A stretch of DNA of 64,000 bases from Furcasterigmium furcatum (taxonomy: Eukaryota; Ascomycota; Sordariomycetes; Glomerellales; Plectosphaerellaceae): positions 4,712,001 to 4,776,000 of the forward strand of contig BCIA01000003.1 of the NCBI GenBank assembly GCA_001599815.1, given 5' to 3'. Shown here piece by piece: positions 43,170 to 54,524 of the stretch. A program made the translations under genes and the position numbers. Positions within the stretch are counted from its first letter, which is position 1; every line of letters begins with the position of its first letter. Under the pieces are notes generated by a model. The model made no database searches, was not told the DNA's origin, and saw only the letters and a program-made list of their open reading frames with translations.

Positions 43170-43889
43170 CGTAGCTCGATCGATGGGATTGCGGATGCTG
43201 TGGTAGAGTGGCTGCACCCGTTGCAAGTGACAATGAGAATAAGTTGACGAGCACAGTTGCCAGACGAGAAGGAGGGGCAGCTCGGGGTTGATGAGGGGTC
43301 GGCTTGACAGCTATGCTGAGCTCTTGTCTGGCTGGCCTGGGCGATCCGTCTATAAGCCCACGACGATGACGTGGGGCCGATCCCGAACTTGTCGCCTTCT
43401 GTCGCAGTCTAGGCTTTCACCGGAGGAGTGCCGGTCCAGTTTTGCGGTATCACGCGGCGCGCCGAGTTTACGAGGACGGCGAGATGGCCTTTGCTGGTTT
43501 GCCTTGAAGGGAAGTGCCGCGGAGCTCTCCCGACAAGGTATCTCGAGCCGCTGCGTTGGCAGTACCCCACGGAGCCGGCGGCGAACGTGTCGGCGCTGGT
43601 GCCGATGGTCTTTAGCCTAGAAGAGGGGTTGAATGAGGGGCAACGCTCCCAAGCTCCCTGCGATGGCCTCGGAGTCAGTGAGACGGACGGAGAAAGAAGC
43701 GGTTCTGGCCCAGTGAAGGCCGGCGGGCTTCCCGAAGGGGTAACCCGTGCCGCCGATGAAATCATTTGTGACGCTGATGCTCCATCACCGCCAAAATATT
43801 TGGAGTCTCGATTCTGCGACCTCGGACTGAAGCTTCTCGCGACTCTCGACCTGAAACAACATCGACTTTGCATTCAAACCCCAGCCAAG
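43170..43889. promoter_or_regulatory. Shared promoter of the kinase and RpiB genes
   Basis: 720 bp between the divergent kinase (minus) and RpiB-type (plus) starts. Sharing one intergenic region allows coordinated induction. I find no repeated operator that I can defend. Confidence 0.5.
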
Positions 43890-44424
43890 ATGTCTGAGAC
43901 CAAGCTGAGAATCGCCATGGGCTGTGACGTGAGTTCCCGTGTTGCGTCTCGAACCATTGAGAATGACTGGCTGACCCGGCGCGCCTGAACAGGAAGCCGG
44001 CGTCACATACAAGGACACCATCAAGGCGGATCTTGAGGCCCATCCCCGAGTCGAGTCCGTCGAGGATGTTGGAAGCTTCGGCAAGGACGACAAGACGGCT
44101 TACCCTCTCCGCGCCGCTGCCGCAGCACAACTCGTCGCCGACGGCAAGGCCGACCGCGCCATCCTCATCTGCGGCACCGGCCTCGGTGTGGCCATCGCCG
44201 CGAACAAGATCAAGGGCATCCGGGCCGTGACGGCACACGACAGCTTCTCCGTCGAGCGATCCATTCTGAGCAACAATGCCCAGGTTTTGTGCATGGGCGA
44301 GCGTGTCATCGGCTTGGAGCTGGCCAGGCGGTTGGCGAAGGAGTGGCTGGGATACACCTTCGATCCCAACAGCTCCAGCGCGGCAAAGGTCGATATCATC
44401 ACGTCGCTTGAGAAGAACCTGTAG
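43890..44424 (+). CDS. RpiB/LacAB-type sugar-phosphate isomerase, 2 exons, 156 aa
   Basis: Exons 43890-43928 and 43993-44424. The family motif GCDEAGVTYKDTIKADL spans the splice site and confirms it. Catalytic Cys73 in LICGTGLGVAIAANKIKG and the TAHDSFSVERSILSNNAQVL segment match RpiB. Classical RpiB has GCDHAG; here Glu replaces that His, as may occur in homologs acting on other sugar phosphates. RpiB proteins interconvert ribulose-5-phosphate and ribose-5-phosphate, but EryI-type members convert D-erythrulose-4-phosphate to D-erythrose-4-phosphate. Together with the kinase and TIM-like enzyme, the set feeds a tetrose into the pentose phosphate pathway (compare Yarrowia EYI2). The substrate is inferred from context. 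Confidence 0.9.
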
Positions 44425-47406
44425 ACCGAGCCAGTCTTTGAACAATACACGAACGTTCTTTCCGTGGAACTCGAAACCGCCGCAGACTTGTCCCGTTGTG
44501 TTCGCTACTCACGCCGGTAGAGCCGTGCTTCGCTGGCCCTGATCAGACCCCGTTTCGTTGCTCATTCCTGCTCACATCATATCGTCGCTCGACAAGGAGG
44601 ATGTCCGGGCATCGCAATGTGATATTCGACCTTTTCTGGGCAAGCCAGTCTCCGTCCGAGGGCATCGCGGGTGGGCGCCGATCTGTTCGTGTTGGCCACA
44701 TTCCGGTTGTTGGGCCGTCAAGATGGAGAGTGCGCACGCAATCTTCCAGTCCGACAGCAAGCTGGGGATGTTTGTCATGAAACAAGGAGACCCTGGTATT
44801 TGGGCGGCCCAAGCTTACCCATAGCTTGAGCACGGGCAATCGATGCATCGCCGATGGCAAGTAAAAAGCCGCAGGGTGCAGGTCAGCTCATGCTGAAAAT
44901 TCACATCCAGGCTGCATACAGTACTTGAGGAAGAAGGTGGCTTGATATTGGTCTCGTCGAGGAGCTAAAAGACCCAGTGAGATCCGCATATGTACACAAA
45001 TCAAAAACGTACCTTGGTGGCTATCTGGGCTTCATCGGATTCAACGTGGATTTGATGATCAGGCACTCACCGACCAAAGGGACACCATCAGACCACCTCG
45101 ACTGCACCATGGCCCTGTCAAAATGCATGCAGCGAGCTCGCTCTGGCCTCCTTCACTGAATAGGAGACCAATAGTAAGCATCCGCAGATGGAATAGCGTG
45201 GTTCGCGATTCGTGCCTCGGTCGTCGATGTCGTCTGGAGAGGGAACATACGTACATCCGTGCTCCGTTCGCTGACTGCTGGCTGAAGTGGTCCCAACAGC
45301 AGGGCACGCAGGGGTCTCGGCTCGGGGCAAGAAGATCTGGACTGGCTCCTGGGAGTTCTCGTGCTCTATAGCGAACCGTGCTTCCCGATGTGATGCTAGG
45401 AAGCTAGAACTCGACCGGACGTCGCAAACAAAATGAATGGCTTCGTCCGTCCGTGTTGGGTACAAAGTTCCCGCCCCCCGAGCAGTTCGGGAGCTTTGAC
45501 TGCAACACTGAAGCCCTTCCGAGGCGATAGCCAGCCGGACGGTTCGGGGTTCGCGGGCGGATACAACCCAGGTACTCGCACAACATGTGCTGCTCGCTGA
45601 TGCTGCGCTGCTGTTGTGGCATGGCGTTGGCGTTCCAAGACCACATGGGACTGGGGGAAACAGAAGTCTGTCCCGTCCCTTGCAGGCCACGCGCTGCAAT
45701 GCAACCAAGCACCAGGTGCTGCCCCTCTCCGGTGCCACATGGACCAGGACCCCCATGAAAGGCCCCGGCCACAACGGCGAGGGGGCGGGAACCAAAGTCC
45801 TCGGTTCTCTGCTGGTCAACAAGCCACGCGGTGGAATTCCGGGTGTTTGCCAAGTTGGTAGGGACTCCGTCCTTTGTCCAAGACGTGACTGAATCAAGAC
45901 TTATGCCAGACTGAGGCAATGATTCCGTCCGGCGGTCCCATGTCCTGTGCTCCTCGGACGCATCCGCGGTGGTCCGTCGTGTGTGTAATTTCGGCTATGG
46001 TGGGGTGAAGAGACGGTGGAGGGGGCCGCATCATCCCTTGTCCTGGGACGATTGCATGGGTTGTGGTGAGAATTGTTCCTCGGGTTCGGGCCGGAACCCA
46101 TATCAGGTTTCCAGAAGGCTTCGAGAAACACGGGCGAGCTCGAGGGATCGCCCATCGACGTGGGTTCTGGTGGGCGGCAAGGCCGAGGTGATGTGACAAG
46201 TGGGAAGTTCAGATTGGGACGGATCATGGATGCGGGATGATGGAAGGAATCGAGCAGCTGCCCGCCCGTTGGGGGAACCTCGGGCACCAGAGCTAAGGTA
46301 CCCGCGGTAGGTGGCTAGCTTCCATGAGCTCCCTAGCTTTTGGAAGGGGCGTGTCTGGGCAGCCCGTGGAGAGGACCTGGACCGCACCTTCTCTCTCCCC
46401 GAACAAACCAACAATAGGTGAGGCGAGGCGAGCAATCGCAGCAGCCGGGGCGAGGCGGGAGCGCCGACTGGGGACTAGTCTTGTACCTAACAAAGTTAGA
46501 AACATCGGGGAAAGAGCAGCACCTGGCTAGCTGGGCAGGTACCTTACAGGAAAACCACTTCATCCTGCAGCTGCACTGGACCACCAGGATCCTCTCCGAT
46601 ACCCCTGAATGGAAGCTGCTTCCATCCATGGATCTTTCCCTCTCTTGCAGGTTCGTTCGGTCAGGTCAGGCCAGGCCAGGCAATTCTTCCATCCCCGTCT
46701 CCCCCCTTTTCCTGACCCGACGGGCTCTCTCATAATTTCGTTTCTCCTCCCGACAGACGACATCTCCATTTCCCGTTCCCTCCTCACTCTCCTGCAACCA
46801 ATTCCCATTCCCAAGGGCCGCCTCAAATTTCCCCAATTGCCGAGCGCTCAACGACCAGACCACCGCAGGCGACAGACGACCGGTCCGACCACCTCTCACA
46901 CGGACGATCTTGCAGATTTCCTGCATGAACACCTGCGAGACCGGTTATCCGCCGCCTACAGCTAGTTTTCGATAGCTTTCCCTTGACAGAGTCAGAGCCG
47001 GCGGCTACTTGTACAGGTACTCCTTGCTAGTGGCCGGTCCTCTGTCCACCTCGACGAGCCATTGTCCAATCGCGAGTCCCTCTAGCTAACAACGTCGACA
47101 GCTTTTGCTTCTGCCCCGTTGCCCCTGATTCAGATCAGGGCATTGTGCCAAACTTTAAGACCATCGGCTGAACCCGCCGTCTCCATCGACTTTGCCGCAG
47201 CCGGCTCCTCTGATCACCGCGACACGTCCGATCTCGTCGTCGTTTCGTTTTCATCCCATATTGCTCCGTCCAGCTTTTGACATCAGACAACACCCAGCGT
47301 CACAACACAATCGGATCACCCCGCCATTCACCATATCAGTCCCTTCGACCCCACCAAACTGCCAACCCCGAGTCACAGGTCCCCGATCCGACCCCAGCCA
47401 GCCACC
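44425..47406. other. Gene-poor stretch of 3 kb before the Urc4 gene
   Basis: No protein-like frame can be supported, although several 100-260 codon open frames exist; they lack motifs and look like composition effects. The last 600 bp is rich in pyrimidines (CTCC/TTCC) and likely includes a long leader. It separates the accessory half of the window from the conserved half. Confidence 0.45.
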
Positions 47407-49237
47407 ATGGGCCTCTTCTCCCGGAAGGAGAAAGCTCCCAAGGTCGCGGCCTCGAAGCCGTCGATTAACACATCAGACGTCAGCGTCAACTCAGGCGCTT
47501 CCAGCCTCAAGTCACCCCCGGGGACCACTACACGAAGCGCCTTCAACCGCTTCTCTGGTAGCAGTGCCAATAACAATGGAAATATGGCTGCCCAGATCCC
47601 CAAGGTCGACCTGCCACGCCCTCCGGACCCTCAGCTCGACCCCGCCGGTTACCTGCGCAGTCTGCCCGCGGTGCGGGAGAGGAGCAAGATTGTGACCAGC
47701 AAGGCCCTCCAGAACCAGTTGACGCACTTCAACGTGGACATGTCCAAATTCCCCGACGTCGTCAGCTTCGTCGCGCAGATTATTAAGGTGAGACTTTCCC
47801 AGGGTCTCGTGGTGCCTTTCTCGCTGGCCGTCGACTAATCCTGGCGGTCTGGCAGCGTGACTATGACGCTCCTTTCAACAGCATTCCCGGCCATGGCAGG
47901 CACCAACACTTCTGCGTCGGTGGCCGTGATCGAATTGCGCATCTCATGTCAACCTTCGACGACATCGACAGCACCGAGAAATGCCGCCGCATGATTGACC
48001 TTTTCTTGGTCAGCGTGCTGCTCGACGCCGGCGCCGGAACGCAATGGAGCTATAAGAGCACGGAGAACGGCAGGATATACCGTCGCTCAGAGGGCATCGC
48101 GATTGCCAGCTTGGAGATGTTCAAGACGGTGTGTGCTAGTCAATGGCAGTTCGAGGTGGATCAGAGTGCTGACACATCCAGGGGCTCTTCTCCAGCGACA
48201 AGAGCAACAAATTCCAGGTTGACAAGGACGGTCTACGCAGCCTGACTGCCGAGGCTCTTGCCGCAGGGCTGCAGTCCAAGCCTGGCAACGAGATGGCCGG
48301 TGTTGAAGGGCGTACGCAGCTGCTGATTAGACTTGCAACTGCGCTGGAGGAGAACACCGAATTCTTTGGCGACGGCCGCCCGGGTCACATGGTTGGTGAG
48401 TGTCTTCCGAGTCATACGAAGCCGGATCCCAACGAGCAAGCTAACACCACAGCAAGACTACCTTCTGTCACACCCTTCGACGCAGGCTTCATCTAAGCCC
48501 ATCGTTGTCCTCCCTACGCTCTGGAACGTTTTGATGAGCGGCCTTGCGCCCATCTGGCCTCCGTCGCGCACGGCACTGAACGGCATCTCGCTTGGCGATG
48601 CTTGGCCATGCAGCACCATGCCCCAGGCCAGCGGTTCACCGACTTCCACCTTCTCCCCGTTCCCAAATTCAGGCCAGTCGTCTGTTGCCGCCTGGGAATC
48701 TATTCTACCATTCCATAAGCTCACTCAGTGGCTTTGCTACTCACTGATGCAGCCCATGGAGTCCCTGCTGGGCGTGCATTTCGCAGGTGTCGAGCTTCTC
48801 ACTGGTCTGCCTGAGTACCGCAACGGAGGCCTCTTCGTGGACACTGGTGTTCTGACCCTCAAGCCCGAGGAATCCGAGCGGGGTCTTCAGAATTACTCAG
48901 ACTACTGCCGCCGAACAGGTGTCAAGGCAGTAGAGGTAGCACCAATGTTTGAGCCGAGTGACGATGTTATCGTCGAGTGGAGAGGTGTAACCGTTGGCTT
49001 CTTGGACCGCTTGTTGGTTGAGACCAACAGGTTCCTGGCCAAGGACCTCAACGGCGGTGAGTTGACGCTGGCTCAGCTTCTCGAAGCTGGCAGCTGGAAG
49101 GTAAGCAGATGCCGCCATCGCCAGACTTGCTTCGTTGTACTGACCATGTGCAGGGCGGCCGTGAGATTGCCGAGGTCAGCAGACCAAACACGAAGGAGCC
49201 TCCTATCCTTATCGACAGCGATGGGACGGTGTTTTGA
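47407..49237 (+). CDS. urc4: Uracil catabolism protein 4 (DUF1688), 5 exons, 531 aa
   Basis: Exons are 47407-47787, 47856-48128, 48182-48395, 48457-49100 and 49154-49237, all in frame. Recognisable parts are PRPPDPQLDPAGYLRSLPAV, AVRERSKIV, FNSIPGHGRHQHFCVGG with RDRIAHL, RPGHMVDYLLSHPST, FHKLTQWLCYSLMQPME and TGLPEYRNGGLFVDTGVLTL. These are hallmarks of the Urc4/Urg3 family, which acts in the reductive-independent pathway of uracil breakdown in fungi and some bacteria. The chemical step of Urc4 is not settled. The N-terminus has a Ser-rich, low-complexity leader of 75 residues (GLFSRKEK start), longer than average. No other urc gene is in the window. Confidence 0.88.
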
Positions 49238-49672
49238 ATGGGGGAAACTCGGGTTCGTGGGAGGCTCCTTCGGATAATGGCGCTTCACACTTTATGCTTA
49301 TGAGATATGTTGGGGAATAGGTTCATGCTGGAAATGCGTTGCGCGCAGCCCGCGCCTTGCGGATAAAAAAGACGAGTATCGTCGTACAAAGTACAGCAGC
49401 AGAGACGGCGTCTCCGCGAATGGAATGATCATGCACGGCATGACATATACCCACCGCCTTCTCTCCCGTCTTCTTCTGCTTCAGTCGATGTATTATGGAG
49501 TAGTGTACAATGCTATCCAGCATCATGCTTGATCACGCCCACGCGATGTGATCTCTCATACATACACCCATCCACCCAATCCGATGATGATGCATCCTCA
49601 AATACTCCGACTTTGCCGTATATCTACAAATATGATACATCTCAGCGAACACACGACGCCACGCCGCCCTGT
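49238..49672. other. Intergenic between convergent urc4 and oxa1 genes
   Basis: Both genes end here, so this is shared 3' sequence. It has AT-rich patches. No gene is seen. Confidence 0.45.
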
Positions 49673-51298
49673 CTACTTGTTCTTGGTGAACTTCTTCTTC
49701 TTCAGCTCGGCGAGGATCTTCTGGCGGTCCTCCTCGGCGCGGCGCGCCTCCCAGGCCTTCAGGTCCTTCTCGCTCTTCTCCTTCTGCTGGGTCTCGACGT
49801 AGTTGCCCATGCCGCCCTTTGCGTTGTGGATGGTCTGCTTGATGTCGCTGATGGTGCTGCTGATGCCGCCGGCCTTCTTCTCCTCGATGGGGCGGGCGGA
49901 GAGGGTGTTGTGGGCGGGGCCGCCGCCTGGCGTGGGGGGCTGGTAGAGGGCGCCGCTGATGTTGGTCGTGGCTGTGGGGAGGTCGGGGAGGGGGGGGAGG
50001 CCGACGAGGCGGCGGAAGGCGGCGTTGCGGAAGACGGCGCTCTGGACGATGGCGAGGGCGGTGGAGACGATGAAGTAGAGTTGGATGCCGGCGGGGAGCC
50101 AGAGGGTGACGAGGAAGGAGACGGGGACGAGGATGTAGGCCATGAGCTTGAGCTGGGCGCGGGTCTGGGCGGGGGAGGTCTTCATCTGGGACTGCGGGGG
50201 GATGTTAGCTGGGTCTTCCTTCGAGCGCGGAGGGCTGGCACGGAGACCACGGCAGAACGTACGCTGAGCATGGCGACCATGCCGAGGGGGCCGAGGATGG
50301 GGAGGATGTAGTAGGGGTCCGCGATGGAGAGGTCCGGGAACCAGAGAATGCCGCCCGTCTCAAGCGAGGGGACGGGGATCTTGGCCATGTTGTTGAGGAG
50401 GACGAAGGTGCCGTAGCCGAAGGGGATCTGGAGGAGACCCCAAATGGAGCCGAAGGGGCTGACGCCGTTGCGCTTGTGGATGGCGCTGATGGCCATGCGA
50501 GCCTCGTTCATCGCGCCCTGGTCGCCGGAGGACAAGGAGGATGTCATCTTCTCCTTGAGGGCGACGTATTCGGGCTGTGCCTGGAGCTCCTGCATCTTGG
50601 CCGACGTCTGCTGCGCTTTCAGGGTGGGTTGGAGGAGGAGGAGACGCAGGAGAGCGGTCGTGGCGATGATGGTTCCCCACCAGGGGAGACCGGTGTAGAT
50701 GTACACATGCTCGAAGGCCCATTGCATCACTGAGGTGGGACCCCAGCCAAAGTCGAGGCCGAGGGTCTTGAGGTAGCCGATCTGCTCCGGGATGTCGGAG
50801 ATGTTGAAATCTTGGAAGATGTTCAGATCTGCCGGGGTGGTGTTGATCGAGTCGAGCGGGTTGGCCGGCGCTGCTTCAATCGGAGACGGAGAGGCGGCGG
50901 CAGCGGCGCTTTCAGGCGCAATCACCTCCGGTTTCAACGTCTCGGCGTGTGTTTCGGGCACAGAGGCCGCCTCGGTCTTCGGGGGTCTGGACCAGAAGTT
51001 GAAGGAGATGGCCCTCCTCGCAGGAATGGAGCCGGCGAGCAATGCCGCGCCCGCCGTGCTCCTCAGAGCACCCGGCCTTGCGCCAGTTCGTCCATTCAAT
51101 GTCGCGCCGACAAGTCGTGTCGAGGTGCCGAACCGCCGGCCATGTCCGTCGAGGAATCTGGTGGTGTTCGCGAACTGGATCAGGGGCACCATTAGTTTGG
51201 TCGACAGTGATGATGCTGCGGTTGCGGCTTACAGATTGGCTCGTCAGGCTTGTCCTGGCTGTGGACAGCGAGCGAATGGCTCCTCTACTGGGCAACAT
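49673..51298 (-). CDS. oxa1: Mitochondrial inner-membrane insertase Oxa1, 3 exons, 498 aa
   Basis: Minus-strand exons are 51298-51233, 51174-50263 and 50191-49673. The first exon supplies a mitochondrial presequence (MLPSRGAIRSLSTARTSLTS, Arg/Ser-rich). It joins at SQS to FANTTRFLDGHGRRFG by a 58-bp intron. The YidC/Oxa1 core has five membrane segments, for example WWGTIIATTALLRLLLLQPT, then FGSIWGLLQIPFGYGTFVLL, and ILPILGPLGMVAML spliced to SQMKTSPAQTRA. The C-terminal tail is Lys/Glu-rich (EKKAGG to KKKKFTKNK), the ribosome-binding coiled tail. Oxa1 inserts mitochondrially and nuclear-encoded proteins into the inner membrane. A start only at 51192 would lose the presequence. Confidence 0.92.
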
Positions 51299-51885
51299 GA
51301 TGGGCTGATCTGGTCGCAGGACGCGGGATGCAGAATCGAAGTCGTCTCCCGAGTCGTCGCGAGAAGGACAAAAGGGTCCAGAATTTTTTTGGGCCCCCGG
51401 GAGAACTTCGGGGAGGGTTTCAATCTGACCTGGTTTGCACCCCCTTTCATGAGTCGTCGAAGACATCATCCATTGGCCCTCTACATGGTATAATTTCGCG
51501 TTCTTCATTGAGTATGGGATTCATGGGGCACGAAGAACCGCCTCGAAGGGGGCTGAGATCATCTATGAAGCTCAATTTCGCGGCATGGCCAATATGTACG
51601 GGAAAGGGAAACATGAAGCCACGCTTGCTTTCCCTTCAGTCCTCTCTGCGCCTGATGTTGTTCAAATCGACCATGCTGTCTGTCCTCTCTCCTCATGCGC
51701 CTGTATTCATGCGTCAAGTGCCCATAGCCGCCGTGCACCTGTGGCCCAGGTGGATCATCCTGGTCGTTGCTCCTTCTCCCGCGACAGGCATTGTCGAAGT
51801 GCGAGAGGTCATGTCTGTACATGATAATCGGGCGTCTTGCCATTATGGATGGCAATTGAAGACGCTCTCACTCCCACCCACCGAG
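51299..51885. other. Intergenic between oxa1 and mim1
   Basis: Promoter of the oxa1 gene and 3' end of the mim1 gene, both on the minus strand. Two genes for mitochondrial protein import sit side by side. Nothing else is seen. Confidence 0.45.
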
Positions 51886-52363
51886 TCATTCCATGCTCGT
51901 CAGGTCCTCGAGACCGGTTCGCGGCCGGGATGTCTTTTCCCGGATCTCGATGCCGGGCCCGATGGGGTGCGCTCTCCTCCTCGTCAAGGGAAACACCTGG
52001 AAAGAGTCAGAATCGGACGATAGAACGACCATGGAGCAGCGATGCAAAATGCCCAGCGTCCATGAAGCTCGCTTGACAGTGTCGGAAGCGTACCTTTGTT
52101 CCGCCCCAGCCTAACCTGAAAGCTGCCTCATGGGCAAACAGCTCGCCAAATCCCAGCATCATGCCGTTGATAAAAGGTAGTAGGAGGTTGATGGCAGCTC
52201 CTCGGACCAGAGACCAGACCGTCGGGGGCTTGTAGAGGATGACCGGAGAGGAGGTAGACGGAGGGGAGGCCGAGACATCTTCGCCCTGCGAGTACTGCTC
52301 GCTGTCGGAGCGAATCGTCACGCCGGACTCGGCAAGGGGGTTGATTGACTCGTCGGACGGCAT
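51886..52363 (-). CDS. mim1: Mitochondrial outer-membrane import protein Mim1/Tom13, 2 exons, 126 aa
   Basis: Minus-strand exons are 52363-52094 and 51996-51886. The conserved membrane segment reads VRGAAINLLLPFINGMMLGF, GELFAHEAAFRLGWGGTK and, after splicing, VFPLTRRRAHPIGPGIEI. Mim1 forms a channel that inserts alpha-helical proteins into the mitochondrial outer membrane; the GMMLG motif lets copies pack together. A 55-residue Ser/Pro-rich cytosolic tail precedes it. The Met at 52363 fits the family better than the earlier Met at 52429. The last exon is just 36 codons and would be missed by a simple frame scan. It is adjacent to oxa1 on the same strand. Confidence 0.85.
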
Positions 52364-52871
52364 CGTGTCGGTCGCTTTGGTTCGGTTCGTTGAGGGCAGC
52401 GTTGTAGGGAATACGTGGTCGCAAGGCACGGTTTGGTCTGGACTTAGCAGCAGGTCAAGTCGGTAGGCATGGATATAGCAGCCTCTCGGAACAAGACCCG
52501 GCTATTGGAGGTGTGGTGCGCCGGTCGGAGTTGATGCAGGATGACATAATCACGGAACGGAGCATAGCTCATCCGGGGGAAGCACCTGGAGCTCGACTAA
52601 GTGGGGTCATGCCCCGCTGCACGTCACTGCTCAAGCTCCTTCGAGGGGCTCAGTGGAAGGTACGACGCTGGAGCTGCCTGCCAAACAAACTCCAGGGTGC
52701 GCCTTGGGTTTCAGCAAACTCCCAGTCTCTTCCAGGTTCAGATCTTGTCCCAACCTACACCTTCCGGCCATCGCGACGTTTTAAGAAGACGCGCCCCCGT
52801 GCCACCTCTTCCTCTCCACACGAAATCCTGCGACTTCATCCACCGCTCCAGTCAAAGGCTAGGTCGCCACG
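52364..52871. other. Divergent promoter region, mim1 / shp1
   Basis: About 510 bp between divergent starts of two conserved genes. No other gene is seen. Confidence 0.45.
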
Positions 52872-54252
52872 ATGTCTGGTCAGGACGATCTTGCCCGCGC
52901 CCAGGCGCTCGAGGAGTTCAAGCAGCTCAGCAAGCTTGACGACGATCGGGTACGAGCTCCGCCGTAGTCTTTTCGTCTTTCCTTCTGACTGATCACTTGC
53001 AGGCCATCGAATACCTCCAGGCTGCCGACTGGGATTTCGGCACCGCCGCCCAAGCATTCTACCTCGACAACGACAACGAGGACGCCCCTGCCAGCGCCGC
53101 CAATACCGCTGCCCAACCCACGGTTCCCGACAACTACACCGGACCCCGTACACTCTCAGGTCAACCGGCTCCCCAGTCTGGTCCTTCCTCTTCATCCTCC
53201 CGAAAGCCTCAGCAGCCCAAGCGTAGGGGTATTGCGACTCTGGGCTCCCTCGCTTCATCATCGCACCACCACGACGATGATGATGACGACGACGATGATG
53301 AAGATGATGACGGCCGTAACCCTCGCGATCTGTTTGCGGGCGGTGAGAAGAGCGGCCTTGCCGTCCAGGACCCGAACCAGGACAGTGGCAACTCTAAAAA
53401 GATCATCGGCGATATCCTTGCCAAGGCAAAGGCGTGAGTTGCTCTGGGGGGAGTTAACGTGAAAACAAGTGGCTGACCTTATACAGGAACGCATCCCGTC
53501 CCGACTCCGATGACGCTGCAGGCCCAGGCCCATCCCGGCCGACCACGTTCCGTGGCACTGGCATGACCCTCGGCGGCGACGGCGTCGAGAGCCGGGCCAT
53601 TCCCGACCCCAACGCAGTTGAAGGCGCCGCTGGCGGCTCATCAACTGATGAGCCTCAGGAGCGTGTGCTCCATCTGTGGCATGACGGCTTCTCGATCGAC
53701 GGCGGCGAGCTGCGCCGTTTTGACGACCCTGCCAACTCCCAGGACCTGAACATGATCCGGGCTGGCCGGGCTCCTCTGCATCTGATGAACGTTAGGTACG
53801 ACCAGCCAGTGGATGTCAAGCTGAACCAGCATGACGAGGACTACCGCCTGCTGCCCGAGTACTTCAACGCGTTCTCAGGCGGTGGCCGCAGACTCGGCAG
53901 CGAAGTCCCCGGCGATGGCAACACCACGGCAGCCCCGACAGCAGCTGCCACTTCAGCCCCGGCCACCAGCGCTGGTACCAGTGCTTCCGCCACCAATGTC
54001 GACGAGTCGCAGCCCACTATCACCCTGCGAATTCAGCTTCCCGACGGAACTCGTCTGCCCGCTCGATTCAACGTCTCCCAGACGGTCAACGATGTCTATG
54101 AGTTCGTGCAGCGTGCGTCGTCCAACACCCAGCAACGACCGTGGGTTCTGGCTACCACCTTCCCGAACAAGGATCACACCGATCGCAGTCTGGTCCTCGG
54201 CGAGATGCCGGAGTTCAAGAAGGGAGGCACCGCCGTTGTCAAGTGGGCGTAG
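52872..54252 (+). CDS. shp1: UBX-domain protein Shp1/p47, Cdc48 cofactor, 3 exons, 424 aa
   Basis: Exons are 52872-52949, 53003-53433 and 53487-54252. An N-terminal UBA-like domain spans about residues 5-48 (EYLQAADWDFGTAAQAFYLD), which binds ubiquitin. A disordered middle contains ten acidic residues in a row (D-rich, coded by GAC/GAT). The SEP domain follows (HLWHDGFSIDGGELRRFDDP, RAPLHLMNVRYD), then a Thr/Ala linker. The C-terminal UBX domain (TITLRIQLPDGTRLPARFN) ends in FPNKDHTDRSLVLGE. The protein recruits Cdc48/p97 to ubiquitinated cargo in membrane fusion and degradation. Length and order are those of Shp1/NSFL1C. Confidence 0.93.
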
Positions 54253-54524
54253 GGGCGTCCAGGGGAAAGGGATGGCGTTCAGAAAAGTGGCTATGAAACG
54301 GATACCAGGCATGTTGGGCCCCCGGGATAAGGAATCACTATAGCCATAGACGCTACGCTGCAAGCGCTAGACGAGAGCAATGAACATTCACATTCACCAT
54401 ACCAGTGCCACGCTCGAGACCGCAATGATGATGCCTGTTATCAATTATCCCTAACGCCTAGCTGGTATCACTTCGTCACATCAAACCCCTATTGCGCCTT
54501 GAAGACGATGGAACCATCCCGCTC
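54253..54524. other. 3' flank between convergent shp1 and Rag GTPase genes
   Basis: Short shared terminator region. It includes short AT runs and no gene. Confidence 0.4.

Noticed and set aside
45118..45919. Two overlapping long minus-strand frames in the 3-kb gap
   Set aside because: No signal peptide, domain or plausible splice partner. Codon use does not match neighbours.
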